DNA of 64,000 nucleotides from Streptomyces ferrugineus (GCF_015160855.1 NZ_CP063373.1:2604001-2668000), one strand, 5' to 3'. Positions 18,706 to 26,997 are shown, counted from the first letter of the stretch. Program-made: numbers and translations. Notes: generated by a model from the sequence alone, not told the origin.

Positions 18706-19491
18706 TCAGTGTTTGGGGCCTACGTGGGTGTCCATTAGGGCTACGGAGGCTTTGCGGGCGATGGAGATGTTGAACGGGTCGCTGCCGCGAGCGAGGGTGG
18801 TCCACTCGACGCCGACCTTGTCGAGGGCGTCCGTGAAGAGCTTCCTGATGTCGTCCGACTTGTTGCTGAAGAAGTAGCGCGGGTACTCGTAGCGCTTGCG
18901 TTCACCAGCTACGAGGTGCGTCGTCCAGTTGGTGATGCGGCAGCCGTCGGAGTGGATGAGGCCGCGGATGAACTCCCAGGGGTGGGCGTCGACGATGGCT
19001 TGCTGCCAAGGGATGAGAGCAATCGTGCGCTCGTGCTTCTTGCCAGGTCCGTGCTGGGGGAAGAGACACCACAAGTGCACGGAGTACAGCTTGACCTCTC
19101 GGCAGCCCTTGCGGCGGACTCGGCAGACCGAGTTTCCGGGGAACACCGACCGCATGGCGTTCTCGCACTCGTCCATGAGCCCGGGGTGCGCCTCAGCGCA
19201 AGTGATGGACAGGCTAGGGGATCGCATCGCGCGATTCTGGATGATATGACCGTCGCCCAGGTACAGGCCGAGGAGGTAAGCGTAGGCCGGAGAGTCCAGC
19301 GAGCCGTCACAACGAGGGCATGGTGGAGGTGTACGCCCCGGACACTCCCCGCGTTTCGCGCGGTCGATGTGCTTCCAGTAGCTGATCGTGCCCAGCGGGA
19401 CGTTGAATTTCCGGGCGACGTCCGCGTTCCTGGCGCCGCCGCGCAGCAGGGTGAGTGCCTTCTGTCGAACCTCAGTGCCGTGAAAGTTCAT
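18706..19491 (-). CDS. Free-standing HTH plus LAGLIDADG protein
   Basis: A 261-residue DNA-binding protein. An N-terminal helix-turn-helix (about 8-44, LLRGGARNADVARKF...GTISYWK) resembles transposase or MerR-like wHTH units. C50, C58 and C61 suggest a small metal knuckle. Two LAGLIDADG motifs follow: YLLGLYLGDG (72-81, D80) and FIRGLIHSDG (174-183, D182), one per half of a monomeric homing-endonuclease fold. Both acidic residues that bind metal are kept, so nuclease activity is possible; related Streptomyces proteins may act only as regulators. It is not inside an intron or intein here. It sits between the pyk terminator and a tRNA with its own terminator. The start is uncertain (ATG 19491 or GTG 19509). 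Confidence 0.78.
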   Translation of the reverse strand: MNFHGTEVRQKALTLLRGGARNADVARKFNVPLGTISYWKHIDRAKRGECPGRTPPPCPRCDGSLDSPAYAYLLGLYLGDGHIIQNRAMRSPSLSITCAEAHPGLMDECENAMRSVFPGNSVCRVRRKGCREVKLYSVHLWCLFPQHGPGKKHERTIALIPWQQAIVDAHPWEFIRGLIHSDGCRITNWTTHLVAGERKRYEYPRYFFSNKSDDIRKLFTDALDKVGVEWTTLARGSDPFNISIARKASVALMDTHVGPKH

Positions 19492-19528
19492 GCGGTCACT
19501 CTGAGTCACTGATCGTGACCGCGCGCAG

Positions 19529-19566
19529 CAAAAAGCGGATGTTCACGAGAACGTGGACATCCGCTT
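19529..19566 (-). terminator. Strong intrinsic terminator after the tRNA
   Basis: On the minus strand a 15-bp stem (19552-19566 with 19533-19547, one mismatch position) closes a 4-nt loop and is followed by five T residues (A-run at 19530-19534). This is a textbook Rho-independent terminator for the tRNA transcript. It also insulates the LAGLIDADG gene downstream. Confidence 0.9.
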
Positions 19567-19597
19567 CTGGATAGTGACCTTGGGTTCGAAGGAAAAG

Positions 19598-19672
19598 TGC
19601 CCCGGGTCGGACTCGAACCGACACTGTATGGGTTTTGAATCCATTGCCTGCTGCCAATTGGGCTACCGGGGC
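19598..19672 (-). tRNA. tRNA with CAA anticodon (nominally Leu), short variable loop
   Basis: The minus strand folds as a 75-nt cloverleaf: acceptor GCCCCGG/CCGGGGC plus discriminator A, a 3-bp D stem with GG in the loop, an anticodon loop TTCAAAA giving CAA, a 5-nt variable region, and T-arm GTCGG-TTCGAGT-CCGAC. CAA would decode UUG (Leu). Two features are odd: leucine tRNAs are normally class II with a long variable arm, and the anticodon stem closes on an A-C mismatch. It could be a non-canonical or divergent tRNA. CCA is not encoded. Confidence 0.8.
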
Positions 19673-19773
19673 CCGGTGAATCGAAGGTTTACCTCGACCC
19701 GCTGCCCGTCCACCATACCGTAGCTAGGTAGGCTCTTGGGAGCAGCACCCCTGCCCCTGAACGAGGAGCCCCC

Positions 19774-20430
19774 GTGACCGCCCCCGAGTCGCCCCAGCCC
19801 GTAGACGCGCCCGACGACGACAAGTCGCACGTGCCTCCGCTGACGACCCGTGTCGTCATCGCCGAGGACGAGGCGCTGATCCGGCTCGATCTCAAAGAGA
19901 TGCTCGAAGAGGAGGGGTACACCGTCGTCGGTGAGGCCGGTGATGGTGAGCAGGCCGTGGAGTTGGCGCGTGAGCACCGGCCGGACCTTGTCATCCTCGA
20001 TGTGAAGATGCCGAAGATGGACGGCATCTCGGCGGCCGAGAAGATCGCTGAGGAGTCCATCGCTCCGGTGCTGATGCTGACCGCGTTCTCGCAGCGCGAC
20101 CTGGTCGAGCGGGCCCGGGACGCCGGTGCCATGGCGTACCTCGTGAAGCCGTTCAGTAAGAGTGACGTCGTACCGGCCATCGAGATGGCCGTCTCGCGGT
20201 TCACGGAGCTGAAGGAGCTGGAGAAGGAGGTTGCCGACCTCACCCTGCGCCTGGAGACGCGCAAGCTCGTGGACCGGGCCAAGTCCATTCTGCAGACCGA
20301 GTACGGACTGACCGAGCCCGCCGCGTTCCGGTGGATCCAGAAGACGTCGATGGACCGGCGGATGTCGATGCAGCAGGTCGCAGAGGCCGTCATCCAGGAC
20401 GCCGATGAGAAGAAGGCTGCCAAGGGCTGA
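19774..20430 (+). CDS. pdtaR: ANTAR-domain response regulator (PdtaR type)
   Basis: A 218-residue response regulator that acts on RNA rather than DNA. The receiver domain (about 24-140) has E31-D32, phosphoacceptor D76 (LVILDVKMPK) and K125 (YLVKPFSK). After a coiled linker (LKELEKEVADLTLRLETRK), the ANTAR domain (145-205) carries the typical RAKSILQTEYGLTEPAAFRWIQKTSMDRR, read here as LQTEYGLTEPAAFRWIQ. Such proteins bind paired hairpins in nascent transcripts and block termination. The GTG start at 19774 follows CGAGGAG. No partner kinase is adjacent; in actinobacteria the kinase PdtaS is usually elsewhere. It ends at a bidirectional terminator. Confidence 0.93.
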   Translation: MTAPESPQPVDAPDDDKSHVPPLTTRVVIAEDEALIRLDLKEMLEEEGYTVVGEAGDGEQAVELAREHRPDLVILDVKMPKMDGISAAEKIAEESIAPVLMLTAFSQRDLVERARDAGAMAYLVKPFSKSDVVPAIEMAVSRFTELKELEKEVADLTLRLETRKLVDRAKSILQTEYGLTEPAAFRWIQKTSMDRRMSMQQVAEAVIQDADEKKAAKG

Positions 20431-20458
20431 CCCCCGGCGCTCAGCGCTCAGCGTATGA

Positions 20459-20496
20459 GTGAGGCCCGCGCCCCCGGCAGGGGACGCGGGCCTCAC
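20459..20496. terminator. Bidirectional terminator between pdtaR and livF
   Basis: GTGAGGCCCGCG (20459-20470) pairs perfectly with CGCGGGCCTCAC (20485-20496) over 14 nt. It is placed between the stops of two convergent units. Confidence 0.85.
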
Positions 20497-20514
20497 CCGT
20501 ACAGCAGGCGGCGA

Positions 20515-21231
20515 TCAGTCCTCGCCCAGGTACGCCTTCCGTACCGACTCGTCGTGCAGCAGGTCCTGCCCGGTGCCGGAGAGGACGATCTTGCCGACCT
20601 CCATGACATGGCCGTGGTCGGCCAGGGAGAGCGCGGCCTGGGCGTTCTGCTCGATGAGCAGAATCGTGGTGCCCTGGGACTTCAGCTCCTGGATGGTCGA
20701 CATGATCTTCTGCATCATGATCGGGGAGAGGCCCATACTGGGCTCGTCGAGCATGAGCAGCTTCGGCCGGGACATCAGCGCCCGTCCCATGGCGAGCATC
20801 TGCTGTTCACCGCCGGACAGGGTGCCCGCGGCCTGCTTGCGGCGCTCCCCGAGGATGGGGAACAGGTCGTAGGCGCGCCGGATGTCCTTCTCGATGCCCT
20901 CTTTGTCGTTGCGCAGGAACGCGCCGAGGCGGAGGTTGTCCTCGATCGTCATGCGGGGGAAGATGCGCCGGCCCTCGGGGGAGTGCGCGAGTCCCAGTGC
21001 GACGACCTTGTGGGCGGGGACCTTCTTCAGGGACTTGCCGTCGAACTTGATGTGGCCGGACATCGGCTGCAGCAGGCCCGACAGGGTGCGCAGTGTGGTG
21101 GTCTTGCCGGCGCCGTTGGTGCCGATGAGGGTGACGACCTCGCCCGCGTCGACCTTGAACGAGATGCCCTTGACGGCCTCGATCTTGCCGTAGGCGACCC
21201 TCAGGTCCTCGACCTCGAGCAGTGCGGTCAC
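20515..21231 (-). CDS. livF: Branched-chain amino acid ABC transporter, ATPase LivF
   Basis: A 238-residue ATP-binding subunit that powers uptake of leucine, isoleucine and valine (or related ligands). Walker A is GTNGAGKTT, the Q-loop follows, the signature is LSGGEQQ, Walker B is LLMLDEPSMGLSP and the switch His lies in IEQNAQAALSLADH, as usual for LivF, where the His is replaced. It has the SPEGRRIFPRMTIEDNLRLG run characteristic of LivF. The start GTG at 21231 overlaps the livG stop as GTGA, so translation is coupled. It is the last gene of the livKHMGF operon and ends at a terminator. Confidence 0.95.
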   Translation of the reverse strand: MTALLEVEDLRVAYGKIEAVKGISFKVDAGEVVTLIGTNGAGKTTTLRTLSGLLQPMSGHIKFDGKSLKKVPAHKVVALGLAHSPEGRRIFPRMTIEDNLRLGAFLRNDKEGIEKDIRRAYDLFPILGERRKQAAGTLSGGEQQMLAMGRALMSRPKLLMLDEPSMGLSPIMMQKIMSTIQELKSQGTTILLIEQNAQAALSLADHGHVMEVGKIVLSGTGQDLLHDESVRKAYLGED

Positions 21232-22109
21232 TGGTCGTCCCCTTCCGTGGTGCTCTGCGCGTCGGCCTCCGCAGCCTCGACTTCGGCGGCCTCCTCCTTG
21301 CCCGGCGCGCCTTCGAAGGGCGTGCCCAGGTAGGCGGCGATGACGCGCTCGTCGGCTTGGACGACCTCGGCGGGGCCCTCGACGATTTTCTCGCCCTGGA
21401 CCAGGACGGCGACCCGGTCGCACAGGTTCATGATGAACCGGATGTCGTGTTCGATGACGAGGACGGCGATGCCCTTGTCCCGGATGGCGAAGACGAGTTC
21501 CTCGGTGGCGCGGGTTTCCTGCGGGTTCATACCGGCGGTCGGCTCGTCGAGGAGGAGCAGACCGGGTTGGCTCGCCAGTGCCCGGGCGATTTCCAGCTTG
21601 CGCTGTTCGCCGTAGGGCAGGTTGCGGGCGAGGTGGTCGGCCTTGGCGGCCAGGCCGGTGAACTCCAGGAGTTCCATGGCCCGTTCGCGTGATTCTTCTT
21701 CGGCCTTCTTGAAGCCGGGTAGGCGCAGCAGGGCCGACCAGAGGCCTTCCTTGGTCCGGGTGTGCCGTCCGACGAGTACGTTCTCGAGAACGGTCATGTT
21801 GGCGAAGAGCCGGATGTTCTGGAACGTGCGGGCGATGCCGGCCTGGGTGACCAGGTGTGGTCTGGGTGGCAGGACGGTGCCCTTGTAGGCGACTTTGCCC
21901 TCGGTCGGTATGTACAGGCCGGTGAGGCAGTTGAAGAAGGTCGTCTTGCCGGCGCCGTTGGGGCCGATGAGGCCGACGATCTCGCCGGTGTTGACGGTGA
22001 GGTTCACGTCGCGTACGGCGGTCAGGCCGCCGAAGCGCATGGTGACGCCGCTGGCGTCGAGCACGGTGGTGCTGGTGGGTGCGGTCGTGGTGGTGGTCAT
22101 GGCGGTCAC
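21228..22109 (-). CDS. livG: Branched-chain amino acid ABC transporter, ATPase LivG
   Basis: A 293-residue ATP-binding subunit, partner of LivF at the inner face of the permease. GPNGAGKTT is Walker A, PYGEQRKLEIARAL holds the variant signature typical of LivG, LLLLDEPTAGMNP is Walker B and IEHDIRFIM the switch region. GIARTFQNIRLF is a LivG hallmark. The C-terminus bears a Glu/Ala-rich extension of about 30 residues not needed for the fold. GTG 22109 overlaps the livM stop as GTGA; an ATG three codons in is the alternative start. Confidence 0.95.
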   Translation of the reverse strand: MTAMTTTTTAPTSTTVLDASGVTMRFGGLTAVRDVNLTVNTGEIVGLIGPNGAGKTTFFNCLTGLYIPTEGKVAYKGTVLPPRPHLVTQAGIARTFQNIRLFANMTVLENVLVGRHTRTKEGLWSALLRLPGFKKAEEESRERAMELLEFTGLAAKADHLARNLPYGEQRKLEIARALASQPGLLLLDEPTAGMNPQETRATEELVFAIRDKGIAVLVIEHDIRFIMNLCDRVAVLVQGEKIVEGPAEVVQADERVIAAYLGTPFEGAPGKEEAAEVEAAEADAQSTTEGDDQ

Positions 22110-23944
22110 GCCCCTGCCTTGGCGACGCCGGTCGCGCCTTCGGGCAATGGCTTGTCCTCCGGTACGTCGAGCTGTCCGGTCTCGTGGAATTCGAGCTGCT
22201 TCCTGCGGTCGGCGACCAGGCCCTCGGGGCGGAAGCGCATGAGCAGGATCAGCGCGAGGCCGAAGAGGAGCAGCTGGTATTCCGCCATGAACTGGAGTTT
22301 GGCCGGGATCAGGTAGAGCAGTGCGGCGCCGATCAGCGGTCCGCTGATGGTGCCCATGCCGCCGAGGATGACGGCGGCGAGCAGGAATGCCGAGTTGGGC
22401 GGCACGGGGCCGGCGAACTGGTACTGCTCGGGGGAGACGCTGTAGGACACGTGGGCCTGGACGGTGCCGGCGAGGCCGGCGAGGGCGGCGCCGAGGGCGA
22501 ATGCGAGGAGCTTGAGGCGGAAGGCGTTGATGCCCATGGCGGTGGCGGCGGTCTCGTCCTCTCGGATGGCGACCCAGGCGCGGCCGATGCGGGATTCCGC
22601 CGAGCGGCGGAAGACCATCACGACGATCGCCGTGAACAGCAGCATCAGCAGGTAGTAGTTGGCCGAGCGGGTGAGCTCGTGGCCGAGGACGTCGTGCGGG
22701 ACTCCGAGGTTGAATCCGAGGATCTCCAGGTCGGGGATCTGGGGGATGCCGTTGGAGCCGTTGGTGACGTCCGGTCCGCTGTTGCCGTTGAGGTTGTTCA
22801 TGGTGATGCGGAAGATCTCACCGAAGCCGAGCGTGACGATGGCGAGGTAGTCGCCGCGCAGTCGCAGGGTCGGGGCACCGATCACCACGCCGAAGATCAG
22901 TGAGGCGGCGGCGCCGGTGAGGACGGCCGCCCAGAACGGGAACTGGACGCCGATGGTCGATGCCGGGGAGCCGGAGACCAGGGCGGCGGCGTAGGCGCCG
23001 ACGCCGAGGAAGGCGACGTAGCCGAGGTCGAGCAGGCCGGCAAGGCCGACGACGACGTTGAGGCCCAGGGCGACCGTGGCGAAGATCAGGATGTTCGCGC
23101 CGATGAGGGCGAACTGGTCGTTGGTCTGGGTGAAGGGGAAGCAGATCGCCGCGACGAAGGCCGCTGTGAGGGTGACGTTGCGGTGCTTGGCGGTCAGTGC
23201 CGACAGGCGCTTGAGCAGGCCGGCGCGGGTGACGGCGATGATGCCGAACGCGGCGATGATCAGGAAGCCGATGAACAGTTCGGAGTATTCGGTGCCGATG
23301 CCGTACGCGAACACGTACAGGCCGATGCCGAAGCCGACGGCGATGATCAGGATCTCGGCCCAGGAGGGCAGTTCCTTGGCGCGGCCGGGGTCGGGGGCGG
23401 TGAGTGAGTGGCGGATACGGCCCCACAGGTTGGGGTCCGGTTCCGCCGCGCCGTAGGGCTGGTCGGCCGGGAGGCCGAGGGCGCCGATCACGGCGATGAG
23501 AGCGCCGATGCCGGAGACCCAGGCGCCGGGCTCGAGGTTGACGAGGCCGCCGAGTTCCTGGCTGATGGCGCCCATGGCGTAGCCGGTGGTGCCGAGCACG
23601 CCGAGGGCGGCGAGCAGGACGGGGCTGTTCTTGCCGCCGGGGGTGAGCCAGCCCAGGCCGCGGATGCCGTAGCCGGAGATGGCGAACAGCAAGGTGAGCA
23701 GGGAGCCGGCGAGGGTGAGGACCTGAAGGCCGCCGGGGTAGCCGGTGATGGTGAGTTTGCCGGGGAACTCCTCGGTCCAGGTCCAGGCGAGGAAGGTGCC
23801 TATGAGGGCGATGGCGGAGCCGGCGAGGGCCAGTATGCGTGCCATGGCCTGCGGCAGCGGGATGATCGGCGTGGCCTGGGCGGTGGACGCCTTGGTGGTG
23901 CCGGTGGTCTTGTCCATGGGGGTTTCGGTGGTCATGGGTATCAC
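22106..23944 (-). CDS. livM: Branched-chain amino acid ABC transporter, permease LivM
   Basis: A 612-residue permease, about 250 residues longer than enteric LivM. The extra N-terminal half adds several membrane helices (ILALAGSAIALIGTFLAW, VLTLAGSLLTLLFAISGYG and more), an arrangement seen in other actinobacteria. The C-terminal half is the canonical permease: LGLNVVVGLAGLLDLGYVAFLGVGAY, then RLRGDYLAIVTLGFGEI, and the EAA-like loop SRIGRAWVAIREDETAATAMGI that meets the ATPases. The start GTG at 23944 makes a GTGA overlap with livH, matching the other junctions; ATG 23935 is the alternative. The function of the N-terminal extension is unknown. Confidence 0.92.
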   Translation of the reverse strand: MIPMTTETPMDKTTGTTKASTAQATPIIPLPQAMARILALAGSAIALIGTFLAWTWTEEFPGKLTITGYPGGLQVLTLAGSLLTLLFAISGYGIRGLGWLTPGGKNSPVLLAALGVLGTTGYAMGAISQELGGLVNLEPGAWVSGIGALIAVIGALGLPADQPYGAAEPDPNLWGRIRHSLTAPDPGRAKELPSWAEILIIAVGFGIGLYVFAYGIGTEYSELFIGFLIIAAFGIIAVTRAGLLKRLSALTAKHRNVTLTAAFVAAICFPFTQTNDQFALIGANILIFATVALGLNVVVGLAGLLDLGYVAFLGVGAYAAALVSGSPASTIGVQFPFWAAVLTGAAASLIFGVVIGAPTLRLRGDYLAIVTLGFGEIFRITMNNLNGNSGPDVTNGSNGIPQIPDLEILGFNLGVPHDVLGHELTRSANYYLLMLLFTAIVVMVFRRSAESRIGRAWVAIREDETAATAMGINAFRLKLLAFALGAALAGLAGTVQAHVSYSVSPEQYQFAGPVPPNSAFLLAAVILGGMGTISGPLIGAALLYLIPAKLQFMAEYQLLLFGLALILLMRFRPEGLVADRRKQLEFHETGQLDVPEDKPLPEGATGVAKAGA

Positions 23945-24870
23945 GCCCGATCCGCGACGCGTTCGCCGAGCAGGCCCTGTGGCCTGAACAGCAGGACGAG
24001 GATGAGCAGGCTGAACGCCCATACGTCCTTCCAGGCGCCGCCGCCGAAGAGGTCCATGCCGGGGATGTCGCCGACGTAGCCGGTGGCGAGGGACTCGGCG
24101 ACGCCGAGGACGATGCCGCCGAGCATGGCGCCGTAGATGTTGCCGATGCCGCCGAGTACGGCGGCGGTGAAGGCCTTGAGGCCCATCAGGAAGCCCATGC
24201 GGAAGCCGACCTGACCGTTCTTCAGGCCGTAGGCGACGGCGGCGACGGCGGCGAACGCGGCACCGATGGCGAACGCCATGACGATGATGCGGTCGGTGTT
24301 GATGCCCATCAGCTTGGCCGTGTCGGGGTCCTGGGCGGTGGCCTGCATGCCGCGGCCGGAGCGCGTCTTGGTGACGAAGAGGCCGAGGGCGAGCATGCAC
24401 AGCGGGGCGGCTATGAGAACGAAGAGGTCGCCGCGCTGGATGTTGGCGCCGAGGATGTCGATGGAGCTGCCCTGGAACCGTGGGAAGGGGTGGTCCTTCT
24501 TGGCGTCCGGGTACCACATCCACACGGCCTGCTGGAGGACGATGGACAGGCCGATGGCGGTGATGAGGGGGGCCAGCCGTGGTGCGCCGCGCAGCGGGCG
24601 GTAGGCGAACCGTTCCGCCGCCATGCCGACGGTGACGGAGACGAGGACGCCGCCGATGATCATGAGTGGTACGGCGGCGCCGAGGCCGAAGCCTTCGGGA
24701 AGCACCAGCCAGACGGTCAGGGCCCCGAAGCCCCCGACCATGAAGATCTCGCCGTGGGCGAAGTTGATGAGCTGGACGATGCCGTAGACCATCGTGTAGC
24801 CGATCGCGATGAGTCCGTACATCGCGCCGAGGATGAGTCCATTGGCCAGCTGTTGCGGCAGTTCGTTCAC
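23941..24870 (-). CDS. livH: Branched-chain amino acid ABC transporter, permease LivH
   Basis: A 309-residue membrane subunit with about eight helices. The opening LANGLILGAMYGLIAIGYTMVYGIVQLINFAHG, quoted here only as GLIAIGYTMVYGIVQLINFA, is diagnostic of LivH. The coupling loop is TRSGRGMQATAQDPDTAKLMGI, and the end FLMGLKAFTAAVLGGIGNI matches the family. With LivM it forms the translocation channel. The GTG start at 24870 follows GGAGG at 7-nt spacing. It is separated from livK by 114 bp carrying a strong hairpin, so its expression is probably lower than that of the binding protein. Confidence 0.95.
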   Translation of the reverse strand: MNELPQQLANGLILGAMYGLIAIGYTMVYGIVQLINFAHGEIFMVGGFGALTVWLVLPEGFGLGAAVPLMIIGGVLVSVTVGMAAERFAYRPLRGAPRLAPLITAIGLSIVLQQAVWMWYPDAKKDHPFPRFQGSSIDILGANIQRGDLFVLIAAPLCMLALGLFVTKTRSGRGMQATAQDPDTAKLMGINTDRIIVMAFAIGAAFAAVAAVAYGLKNGQVGFRMGFLMGLKAFTAAVLGGIGNIYGAMLGGIVLGVAESLATGYVGDIPGMDLFGGGAWKDVWAFSLLILVLLFRPQGLLGERVADRA

Positions 24871-24903
24871 CGCAGGGCCTCCGTGGAGTGGTTCGGATAT
24901 GGC

Positions 24904-24941
24904 GCCGCGCGGGGAGCGCTGGTGGGCGCTTCCCGCGCGGC
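24904..24941 (-). terminator. Intercistronic hairpin between livK and livH
   Basis: A 16-bp stem (24904-24919 with 24926-24941, one mismatch) and a 6-nt loop lie just after the livK stop in the direction of transcription. No T-run follows, so it more likely stabilises livK mRNA or attenuates read-through than stops all transcription. Confidence 0.75.
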
Positions 24942-24984
24942 CTGGATCAATGTGTGAGGTGGGAGGGCTCTCTACTCGTCCTCG

Positions 24985-26214
24985 TCAGCCGAGCTTGGGT
25001 TCGCCGCTGTACTCGGGCGCCCAGGCGTTGTTCTTGATCTTGTAGGCGGTCATCGTGTGGTTCGTGGTGTCACCGAACTCGTCGAAGGAGATGGTGCCGG
25101 TGACGCCGTCGAACTTGACCTTGCTCATGGCGTCCAGGACCGCCTTGCGGCCGTCGGAGGGGACCTTGCCGTCGTTGCCCTCGACCGCCAGCTTGACGGC
25201 CTCGATGATGGCCCAGGTGGCGTCGTAGGTGAGGCCGCCGTAGGCCTCGTAGGCGTCCTCGTAGCCGCCCGCCTCGTAGTTCTTGATGAACGTCTTGGCG
25301 GAGTCGAGCTGCTCGACCGGCTTGCCCACGGAGGTGGCGAGGTCGCCCTCGGCCTTCTTGTTCAGCTTCGGGAACTCGCCGGAGTAGATGCCGTCGCCGC
25401 CCATGAACGGGATGTTCTGGCCGCTGTCCTTGAGCTGCTGGCTCAGCGGGGCGGCCGCCGGGTACTCGCCGCCGTAGTAGAGGGCTTCGGCGCCGGTCTT
25501 CTTGATCTTGGCGACGACGGCGTTGAAGTCACGGTCGTCGGGGTTGATGTGGTCGGTGCCGACGATCTGGCCGCCGAACTTGGTGAAGTTCGTCTTGAAG
25601 GAGGCGGCGAGGCCCGCGCCGTAGGTCTTCTGGTCGTCGATCAGGTAGACCTTCTTGACCTTGGCCTTGTTGTACAGGTAGTCCGCGGCGAAGGCGCCCT
25701 GGATCTCGTCCGTGGTGGCCGTGCGGAAGAACGTCTTGAACTGGCGGACCGAGTTGCCGGTCTTCCAGCCGTCGCCCTGGGTCAGCTCCGTACCGGTGTT
25801 GGCCGGGGAGACCTGGGTCAGGCCGGCGTCGTTGAACGGCTTCTGCATCTGCTGCGAGACGCTGGAGTTCAGCGGGCCCACGACGCCGAGGACGTCCTTG
25901 TTGCTGATGAACTTCTGGGCGTTCTGCTGGCCGACGGTGGGCTGCGCCTGGTCGTCGAGGGGCTCGAGCTTGAACTCGACGCCCTTGACGAACTCCTCCT
26001 TGTTGGCCGTCTTGACGGCCAGGTCGGCGGAGTTCTGCATGCCGAGGCCGAGTGCGGACAGGTCGCCGGTCAGCGGAGCGTCGAGGCCGATCACAACTGT
26101 GGTCTTGTCGCCGTTGCTGCTGCCGCCGTCGTCGTCACGCGACCCACAAGCCGTAAGTGTCAGCGATCCCGCCGCGAGCGCGGCGGTTATGGCGATGATC
26201 GAACGTTGACGCAC
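24985..26214 (-). CDS. livK: Branched-chain amino acid substrate-binding lipoprotein
   Basis: A 409-residue extracytoplasmic binding protein. The signal peptide ends in lipobox LTAC (Cys at about residue 22), so the mature protein is anchored to the outer membrane face by a lipid. The periplasmic-binding fold starts TTVVIGLDAPLTGDLSALGLG and has GVVGPLNSSVSQQMQKPFND and LYYGGEYPAAAPL, all typical of the Leu/Ile/Val type 1 family. GTG 26214 follows AAAGGA. It is the first gene of the transporter operon, preceded by a long spacer with a palindrome. The ligand could be amino acids or a related compound such as urea or amides. Confidence 0.93.
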   Translation of the reverse strand: MRQRSIIAITAALAAGSLTLTACGSRDDDGGSSNGDKTTVVIGLDAPLTGDLSALGLGMQNSADLAVKTANKEEFVKGVEFKLEPLDDQAQPTVGQQNAQKFISNKDVLGVVGPLNSSVSQQMQKPFNDAGLTQVSPANTGTELTQGDGWKTGNSVRQFKTFFRTATTDEIQGAFAADYLYNKAKVKKVYLIDDQKTYGAGLAASFKTNFTKFGGQIVGTDHINPDDRDFNAVVAKIKKTGAEALYYGGEYPAAAPLSQQLKDSGQNIPFMGGDGIYSGEFPKLNKKAEGDLATSVGKPVEQLDSAKTFIKNYEAGGYEDAYEAYGGLTYDATWAIIEAVKLAVEGNDGKVPSDGRKAVLDAMSKVKFDGVTGTISFDEFGDTTNHTMTAYKIKNNAWAPEYSGEPKLG

Positions 26215-26997
26215 GAATCAGGTCCTTTCCCTGGCACGGCGGTTCCCCGTGGAACGCGCCGAGTCGAGCGCTGGGTCGAAGTGACTTCGAATCCGGAAGC
26301 TCGGTGACTGGCGGTGACTCTAAGCGTGCGCGGGGAACATGGAGGAGGCTCTGACCAAGGCTGTGACGCTCTTGTTATGACACGGGGTAACACAGAGCGG
26401 TACTCCGTGGGGGGAAGAGCGGATTTCCGGCCGATTCGCCCTGTCCGCATAGTGAGAATCCGCAGCGTTCGCGCGTAGCTTCTTCACGAGTGTTCACAGG
26501 TTTTGCTGATGACCCGGATCGTCGCCGGAGGCTACCAGGGGGTATCCGGCGCCTCGCGTGAAAGATGATCACCGGGTTGGAACTCTTGGTTCCCATTGCA
26601 GGCGTATTACGCAGAGTTACGAATGTGAAAGGAGTGCGGCGGTCTTCTGCACTTTCGTGCAGGGGGCACCGAAAGCGGAATTGAGGATTGCCGGTTCAAC
26701 CCCATGGACCTCCGGTCGGCTCGCCTTTTCGGTACTGCTCCACCGCTGTGCGGCTGGAGTCGCCGACGGGAAGGGCGAGTTGGCGCTCGCGCCGGACTCG
26801 GCCGCCTCGCCCCGCGCCCGAATCCCCGCAGCCGGCCGCCGATACGGCGGCCGACGGCGCCAGTCCGACCGCGGCCCCCTTCCGGCTGGGCCCTCCCGTC
26901 ACCATGCCCCGACGTTATGCGCCCGGGCCCTCCGCTTTCAACGGCGGGGAGACACAAGGGGGTTGATGGTCACCGGAGCGTCGCCGGGGTGCAGGCG
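26215..26997. other. 783-bp region without a convincing gene
   Basis: This long spacer upstream of livK is partly less GC-rich than coding DNA. Frames that stay open on either strand (for example minus 26696-26905) have only moderate third-position GC, no ribosome site and no family resemblance. Visible sites are a 15-bp palindrome at 26276-26290 and GGAAC-N5-GTTCC at 26579-26593. It probably holds the livK promoter and may hold an unseen small RNA. Confidence 0.5.
26276..26290. promoter_or_regulatory. 15-bp palindrome upstream of livK
   Basis: TCGAAGT-G-ACTTCGA has perfect 7-bp arms and lies 62 bp before the livK start, a fitting place for an operator. The cognate regulator is not in the window. 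Confidence 0.5.

Noticed and set aside
18706..19672. Integrative element using the tRNA as attachment site
   Set aside because: No direct repeat of the tRNA 3' end, no integrase and only one foreign-looking gene; the LAGLIDADG gene may be ancestral here.
26696..26905. 69-codon minus-strand frame upstream of livK
   Set aside because: Only moderate third-position GC, low-complexity product and no ribosome site; not separable from non-coding GC-rich DNA.
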